This document shows, one piece after another, positions 11,937 to 15,784 of a stretch of 15,784 bases of DNA. The position numbers and the translations under genes were made by a program. The notes beneath the pieces are model-generated. The model did no database searches, was not told the origin of the DNA, and worked only from the letters and a program-made list of their open reading frames with translations. The stretch spans positions 1 to 15,784 of the forward strand of contig JANYFX010000115.1 of assembly GCA_025359585.1 (NCBI GenBank). Reading direction: 5' to 3'. Position 1 is the stretch's first letter. The number at the start of each line of letters is the position of its first letter. This stretch comes from Rhizobacter sp. (lineage in GTDB: Bacteria; Pseudomonadota; Gammaproteobacteria; Burkholderiales; Burkholderiaceae_C).

Positions 11937-14900
11937 ATGCATCTGGAGCTGGCCGACCTCGCGCTGGCCACGCGCGCCGATGGCTCGACGAACTCGCTCG
12001 CTTCGCGCGACGCGGCCTTGCTGGCGTGGCTGGCACTCGAAGGGCCCACACCGCGCGCGCGCCTGGCCGAGCTGCTGTGGCCCGACAGCGACCCGATCGC
12101 GGCGCGCAACAACCTGCGCCAGCGGCTGTTCAAGCTGCAAAAGCAGTGTGGCGACCTGGTGGCCGGCACCGGCACGCTCTGGCTGGCTCCGGGCGTGGCA
12201 CACGATCTGGGCGGATCGCAAGACGTGCTGGGTCGTCTGCGTTTTCCGGAAGCGCCAGAGTTCGACGCCTGGCTGCGCGGCCAGCGCGAGCAGCGCACAG
12301 GCGCGCTCAAACAGGATGTCGAGCGCCAGGCACAGGCGCTCGAGCAGGCCGGTGAACTGGCGGCGGCCTTGCCGGTGGCGCAGGCCCTGTTGCGCCTCGA
12401 ACCGCTGAGCGAAGCGGCCCACCGTCGTGTGATGCGGCTGCACTACCTGCGCGGCGATCGGGCCGAAGCCTTGTTGGCCTTCGATCACTGCGAACGCACG
12501 CTGAAGGACGAGGTCGGCGCCCAGCCTTCGGCCGAAACACTGGCGCTGCTGCGCACGGTGGAGCAGGCGCAGGCGCACCCGTGGCGGCCCGGCCAGCCCT
12601 TGCCCGCGTCGGCATTGAAGCCGCCGCAACTCATCGGCCGCGCCAGCGAACTGGCGGCGCTGGCCAGTGCCTGGGGTGCCGGGCAGTTGTTTGTCCTCAT
12701 CGGTGAGGCGGGCGCAGGCAAGAGTCGTGTGCTCGATGCGATCGCCGAAGCGACGGGTGGCGTGCTGCTGGTGGGCGCCCGCCCCGGTGACGGCAGGGTG
12801 CCGCTGGCCACGCTGGGCCGACTCGTGCAGCGCCTGTCCGAGCGCTGGCCTGCGCTGTGTGCGGTGCCGGCCTATGCGGGCTTCGCGGCGCATGTGGCGG
12901 GCCCGCTCGCCCACGAAGCACCGACGGCACGCTCGGTGGCGCCGATGGTGGCAGAGCTGCTGCAGGCCGCGCGTGCGCGGGCGCCGAACGGGCTGGCAGG
13001 CCTGGTGCTCGACGACCTGCAGTTCGCCGACGAAGCCAGCGTCGACACCTGGCACGAACTGCTGGAGTGGCCAGCGCCCGCCGGCCTGCGATTCGGATTC
13101 GCCTCGCGCCCGGAGGGCCTGTCGGCCGCCACCCGCATCGCTTCATTCAGCGGGCGCAGTGACGCCATTGCGGTGCCGCTGCAAGCGCTGTCGGCCGACG
13201 CCGTGCAGCCCTTCATCGAGTCGCTGGCACTGCCAGGGGTCGATGCCGGCGCGGTGGCCGCGGCGCTGGTGCGCCGCGTCGGTGGCAACCCGCTGCACTT
13301 GCTGGAGACGATCCGTCATGCGCTCGAGAAACATGGCCAGCTGCTGGCCGACAAGCTCGAAGCCCCTGCGCGCGTCACCGAGTTGCTCGAACAACGCCTG
13401 CTGGCGCTGGCGGCGGATGAACTGCTGGTCGTGCGCGTGGCGGCCGTTGCCGGAGACCACTTCGATCCCGAACTGGCGGCGGCGGTCAGCCGGCGCGACG
13501 TGCTCGAACTGGCCGACGCCTGGCATGCGCTGGAGCGCCAGGGCCTGCTCGACGCGCGCGGCTTCATGCACGACCTGATCGGCGAGGCTGCACACCGCCT
13601 GCTGCCGCAGCCGATTGCCCGCGTCCTGCATGCACGGGTCGCGGCGCATCTGCTGCAGCGTGGCAGCAGTGCCGCACGACTGGCGCACCACCTGCTGTGC
13701 GCCGGGGACGACGCTGCAGCGGTACCACAGCTCGCTGCCGCGGCACGGCAGGCCTGGCACCTGGGGCGCAGCCGCGAGATGCGCGATGCCTACATCAAGG
13801 CCGCGGACATCGAACTGGCGCGCGGTCGCCCCGATGCGGCCTTCGATCTGCTGTTCGATGGCGCCGAAGCGATCACCGAGATCGGGCCACGAGAGGCCTT
13901 CGATGGCGTCGTCGAACGCCTCGTGCCGTTGACCCACACGCCGTCGCAACGTGCGCGCCTGGCCTTCATGCGGATGGTCAGCTGCCATCAACGCGCCGAC
14001 CACGCCGGTGCCAGGGCACGCATCGACGAGGCCCATGCGCTGGCCACGGCGTGTGGGGACCGCCTCATCGAAGCCGAGTGCCTCTACAGCAAGGGCGTGT
14101 ACGCGACGCACGACGGTCACCTGCGCGAATCGGCCGACCTTTTCGCTGCGGCCGTCGTGCTGAACATGGCCTGTGGCCGCGAACAGCGGGCGCTCGCGAT
14201 CGAGCTGATCGTCCACACGGTGCTGATATGGTCCGGGCAAGTCAGGCTTGCGCTGAACCGTCAGCATGAGGCGCTGCAGCGTGTGCTCGACGCGGGCTCT
14301 TCGCAGATGCTGGCGACGCTGCTGATGCGGCAGGCCGAGGCCGAGCTGCACCTCGGCGAGATCGGCGCCGCCACGCTCACGGCCGGCCGGGCGCTGGATG
14401 CACTGCGTGCCACCGACATGCTCGGCGCCGAACTGGCCGGCACCACCCGCTCCATCGCCGACGTGCTGCGTCGTTGCGGTCGTTGGGACGAAGCGCTCGA
14501 TCTTGTGCACGAAACGCTGAATCGGCTCGGTGCGCAAACCGATCCGGAACAGCTGCTGGCGGCGATGCAGGCCGACCTCTACCTCGACCTCGGGCGACCC
14601 GATCTGGCGCACCGCCACATCGAGGCCTTCGCCGCCGTTTCGCAGCACTCCACACGCCAGCGCCAGCGCACCGTGGCGCTGCGCTGGGGCTACGGGCACG
14701 CCACCGGCACGTGCACGGAGACGGCGACCGAGCTGGCGCACGCGCTGGAATCGGAGCACCTGTTGCTGAGTTGTGAACTGGTGCTGGTGGCGGGGCAAGC
14801 TGCGCAACCGGAGCCGACGGCAGCCCAGTGTGCGGCCTTGATTGCGCGCTGCGAGCCCGAGGGCTTGCGCGAGCAACTGGCCCCGCTGCACGCCTTGTGC

Positions 14901-15191
14901 GCCCACCTGCATGCGCAGGCGGGCGAGTCGCACCTGGCCCGTGCCAGCATCGCGCATGCCGAGCACGCGTTGCTCGCGGGTGACATCGGCGCAGTCACCA
15001 CGCTGTGCGGCTGGTGGCTGGCGCAGGCGTTGCACGCGCTGGGCCGGCCAGCGGAGGCCGCGCTGAAAGCCCGCGAAGCTGCGGCCTCGCTGATGGAACG
15101 AGCGACGCAGTCGGTACCGCTCGAGTTTCGCGAAAGCTTTCTTCAGCGCCATCCGGTCCATCGAGCGCTGTTGGAGCTGGCAGGCCCGTAG
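11937..15191 (+). CDS. BTAD-ATPase-TPR signal-transduction regulator (SARP/AfsR-like, large ATP-binding)
   Basis: This 1,084-residue cytoplasmic regulator has a winged-helix SARP-like N-terminal part (about 1-95) with LLAWLALEG...RARLAELLWPDSDPIAARNNLRQRLFKL. A bacterial transcriptional activator domain (about 100-210) contains RVMRLHYLRGDRAEALLAFDHCERTLKDE. A P-loop ATPase (about 230-480) follows, with Walker A G256-EAGAG-K262-S and Walker B LAGLVLDD (D359-D360). A long helical region (about 560-1084) of TPR-like repeats ends the protein. There is no C-terminal LuxR-type helix-turn-helix, so DNA binding would rest on the N-terminus. The ATG at 11937 was preferred because family homology and high third-position G/C begin there. 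An upstream in-frame ATG at 11877 would add 20 residues, poorly biased at first and containing a hairpin. Neither has a good Shine-Dalgarno. It lies 162 bp after the lipoprotein gene, which it may regulate. Confidence 0.87.
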   Translation: MHLELADLALATRADGSTNSLASRDAALLAWLALEGPTPRARLAELLWPDSDPIAARNNLRQRLFKLQKQCGDLVAGTGTLWLAPGVAHDLGGSQDVLGRLRFPEAPEFDAWLRGQREQRTGALKQDVERQAQALEQAGELAAALPVAQALLRLEPLSEAAHRRVMRLHYLRGDRAEALLAFDHCERTLKDEVGAQPSAETLALLRTVEQAQAHPWRPGQPLPASALKPPQLIGRASELAALASAWGAGQLFVLIGEAGAGKSRVLDAIAEATGGVLLVGARPGDGRVPLATLGRLVQRLSERWPALCAVPAYAGFAAHVAGPLAHEAPTARSVAPMVAELLQAARARAPNGLAGLVLDDLQFADEASVDTWHELLEWPAPAGLRFGFASRPEGLSAATRIASFSGRSDAIAVPLQALSADAVQPFIESLALPGVDAGAVAAALVRRVGGNPLHLLETIRHALEKHGQLLADKLEAPARVTELLEQRLLALAADELLVVRVAAVAGDHFDPELAAAVSRRDVLELADAWHALERQGLLDARGFMHDLIGEAAHRLLPQPIARVLHARVAAHLLQRGSSAARLAHHLLCAGDDAAAVPQLAAAARQAWHLGRSREMRDAYIKAADIELARGRPDAAFDLLFDGAEAITEIGPREAFDGVVERLVPLTHTPSQRARLAFMRMVSCHQRADHAGARARIDEAHALATACGDRLIEAECLYSKGVYATHDGHLRESADLFAAAVVLNMACGREQRALAIELIVHTVLIWSGQVRLALNRQHEALQRVLDAGSSQMLATLLMRQAEAELHLGEIGAATLTAGRALDALRATDMLGAELAGTTRSIADVLRRCGRWDEALDLVHETLNRLGAQTDPEQLLAAMQADLYLDLGRPDLAHRHIEAFAAVSQHSTRQRQRTVALRWGYGHATGTCTETATELAHALESEHLLLSCELVLVAGQAAQPEPTAAQCAALIARCEPEGLREQLAPLHALCAHLHAQAGESHLARASIAHAEHALLAGDIGAVTTLCGWWLAQALHALGRPAEAALKAREAAASLMERATQSVPLEFRESFLQRHPVHRALLELAGP

Positions 15192-15293
15192 CCACTGTTC
15201 GGCGCGCAACCCAGCCGGCGCGATCGACGACTGCGGCAACCAGCACCGCGTGGTGCGCCGCGTGACCGTGTCGTTTGGCCTGCCGGTGCCCCG
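15192..15293. other. convergent intergenic region with small hairpins
   Basis: The regulator and the small minus-strand gene converge here. GCACC (15243-15247) and GGTGC (15252-15256) form a 5-bp stem with a 4-base loop. CAGACG/CGTCTG (15295-15300 and 15304-15309), at the very end of the small gene, forms a second stem. Neither is followed by a clear T-run, so these are only candidate transcription stop elements. Confidence 0.2.
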
Positions 15294-15626
15294 TCAGACG
15301 ACCCGTCTGCGGCGCGGAATGCGGCCGAGCAGGTTCAGCAGCACGGCAAGAGAGCTCAGCCCCACGATGTCGTCGGCGGCCCAGGAGACCACTCGACGTT
15401 CTTGCAGCACGACTTCGGCGATGCCTTGCAACTCCGGCGGCGCGGCGTCGCGAAGTTGGCGAAGTGCTCCGGACTCCATTGAATCGAAAGAAGCTCGTAC
15501 CCACGCGGCAAGCGCCTGGTAAGCGGCCGGATGCATGGCGATCGAGCCGTTGGCCAGGCCACCGAGGATGCCTTCTGCCACCAGCATCTGCTCGGCGACG
15601 TGTCTGAGGTTTGGCGTTGAGCGCAT
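15294..15626 (-). CDS. small hypothetical protein, 110 residues
   Basis: The family is not recognised. The protein is mostly helical: an amphipathic N-terminal half (residues 1-50, with AEQMLVAEGILGGLANG), a polar alanine-rich middle, a short hydrophobic stretch near 88-103 (IVGLSSLAVLLNLLG) that might be membrane-associated, and a basic RRRR end. The ATG at 15626 is the only possible long start because an in-frame TGA is only two codons upstream. The best Shine-Dalgarno-like bases, GAGG, lie unusually close, about one base from the ATG. The composition looks protein-like and no larger open frame on the other strand is more convincing. It lies between the convergent regulator gene and the minus-strand tRNA gene. 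Confidence 0.55.
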   Translation of the reverse strand: MRSTPNLRHVAEQMLVAEGILGGLANGSIAMHPAAYQALAAWVRASFDSMESGALRQLRDAAPPELQGIAEVVLQERRVVSWAADDIVGLSSLAVLLNLLGRIPRRRRVV

Positions 15627-15746
15627 GCCTCAGTTATCGGCACAAACGCGCGGAATTGAGGCCGATCGACAGCCGTTGTCATCTGGGCACCCGCAGGCAC
15701 CACGTCCAACCCGCCGGACTGGCACCAAAGCGCGCTGATTTTTTAT
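15627..15746. other. 120-bp gap between the tRNA and the small gene
   Basis: Nothing clearly coding is seen. AGCGCGCT (15729-15736) followed by T6 at 15739-15744 superficially resembles a plus-strand terminator. The palindrome leaves no room for a loop, and no plus-strand gene ends here. On the minus strand the tract reads as A-rich sequence immediately after the tRNA CCA end. Confidence 0.3.
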
Positions 15747-15784
15747 TGGTAGGCCGTGTTGGACTTGAACCAACGACCAAAGGA
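15747..15784 (-). tRNA. 3' part of a tRNA gene, possibly tRNA-Lys
   Basis: Read on the minus strand, the window edge holds the 3' half of a tRNA. In order it shows TCCTT (3' strand of the anticodon stem, 15784-15780), a five-base variable region TGGTC, a T-arm GTTGG-TTCAAGT-CCAAC (15774-15758), an acceptor strand ACGGCCT (15757-15751), discriminator A (15750), and an encoded CCA (15749-15747). The T-loop TTCAAGT matches the consensus. The 5' half and anticodon are outside the window. The TCCTT-TGGTC pattern is reminiscent of lysine tRNAs, but the identity is a guess; that it is a tRNA is clear. Confidence 0.88.

Noticed and set aside
10550..12355. A 601-residue plus-strand frame bridging the lipoprotein and regulator genes
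   Set aside because: Extremely Arg-rich out-of-frame reading of both genes; not protein-like.
13143..15239. A 698-residue minus-strand open frame across the large regulator
   Set aside because: Gln/Arg-rich shadow of the plus-strand TPR region; no start signal or domain.
15729..15744. AGCGCGCT followed by T6 as an intrinsic terminator
   Set aside because: The 8-base palindrome has no loop, and no plus-strand transcript is expected to end there; on the minus strand the tract is A-rich.

Overview
The window is GC-rich, tightly packed bacterial chromosome, most like a betaproteobacterium of the order Burkholderiales (Rhizobacter/Methylibium/Rubrivivax-like lineages). This is inferred from strong G/C bias at third codon positions and the families present: a MetY-type sulfhydrylase, a LysR regulator, an SsuA-like binding protein beside a four-domain rhodanese, and a ClsC-like phospholipase D lipoprotein. 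No species is assigned.

Layout. 1-305 (+) is the 3' end of metY. It converges on a minus-strand pair: a CPBP-type membrane protease (2149-3021) followed by a ClsC-like PLD lipoprotein (332-1930). A LysR regulator (3167-4069, +, TTG start) diverges from the protease. Its 3' end overlaps, antisense, the end of a DHA2-type MFS transporter (3974-5512, -). The MFS gene is translationally coupled by an ATGA overlap to an upstream cupin related to thiol dioxygenases (5509-6054, -). Next, also on the minus strand, an orphan sulfonate/nitrate-type periplasmic binding protein (7920-8894) precedes a four-domain rhodanese (6302-7894).

8895-9287 is a non-genic gap holding a decayed plus-strand fragment of a dienelactone hydrolase gene. 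Two large plus-strand genes follow. One is a secreted lipoprotein (9288-11774) with an internal A-B-A-B module duplication and a beta-helix-like C-terminus. The other is a roughly 1,084-residue regulator of BTAD-ATPase-TPR architecture (11937-15191). A small minus-strand protein of unknown function (15294-15626) and the 3' half of a minus-strand tRNA gene (15747-15784), possibly tRNA-Lys, close the window.

Functional reading (inference). The left two thirds has a sulfur theme: homocysteine synthesis from sulfide, a possible thiol dioxygenase with its exporter, a sulfonate-type binding protein and a multidomain sulfurtransferase. The right third pairs an unusual repeat-bearing surface lipoprotein with a large signal-transduction ATPase transcribed in the same direction. 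No CRISPR array, complete mobile element or known defence system was seen.
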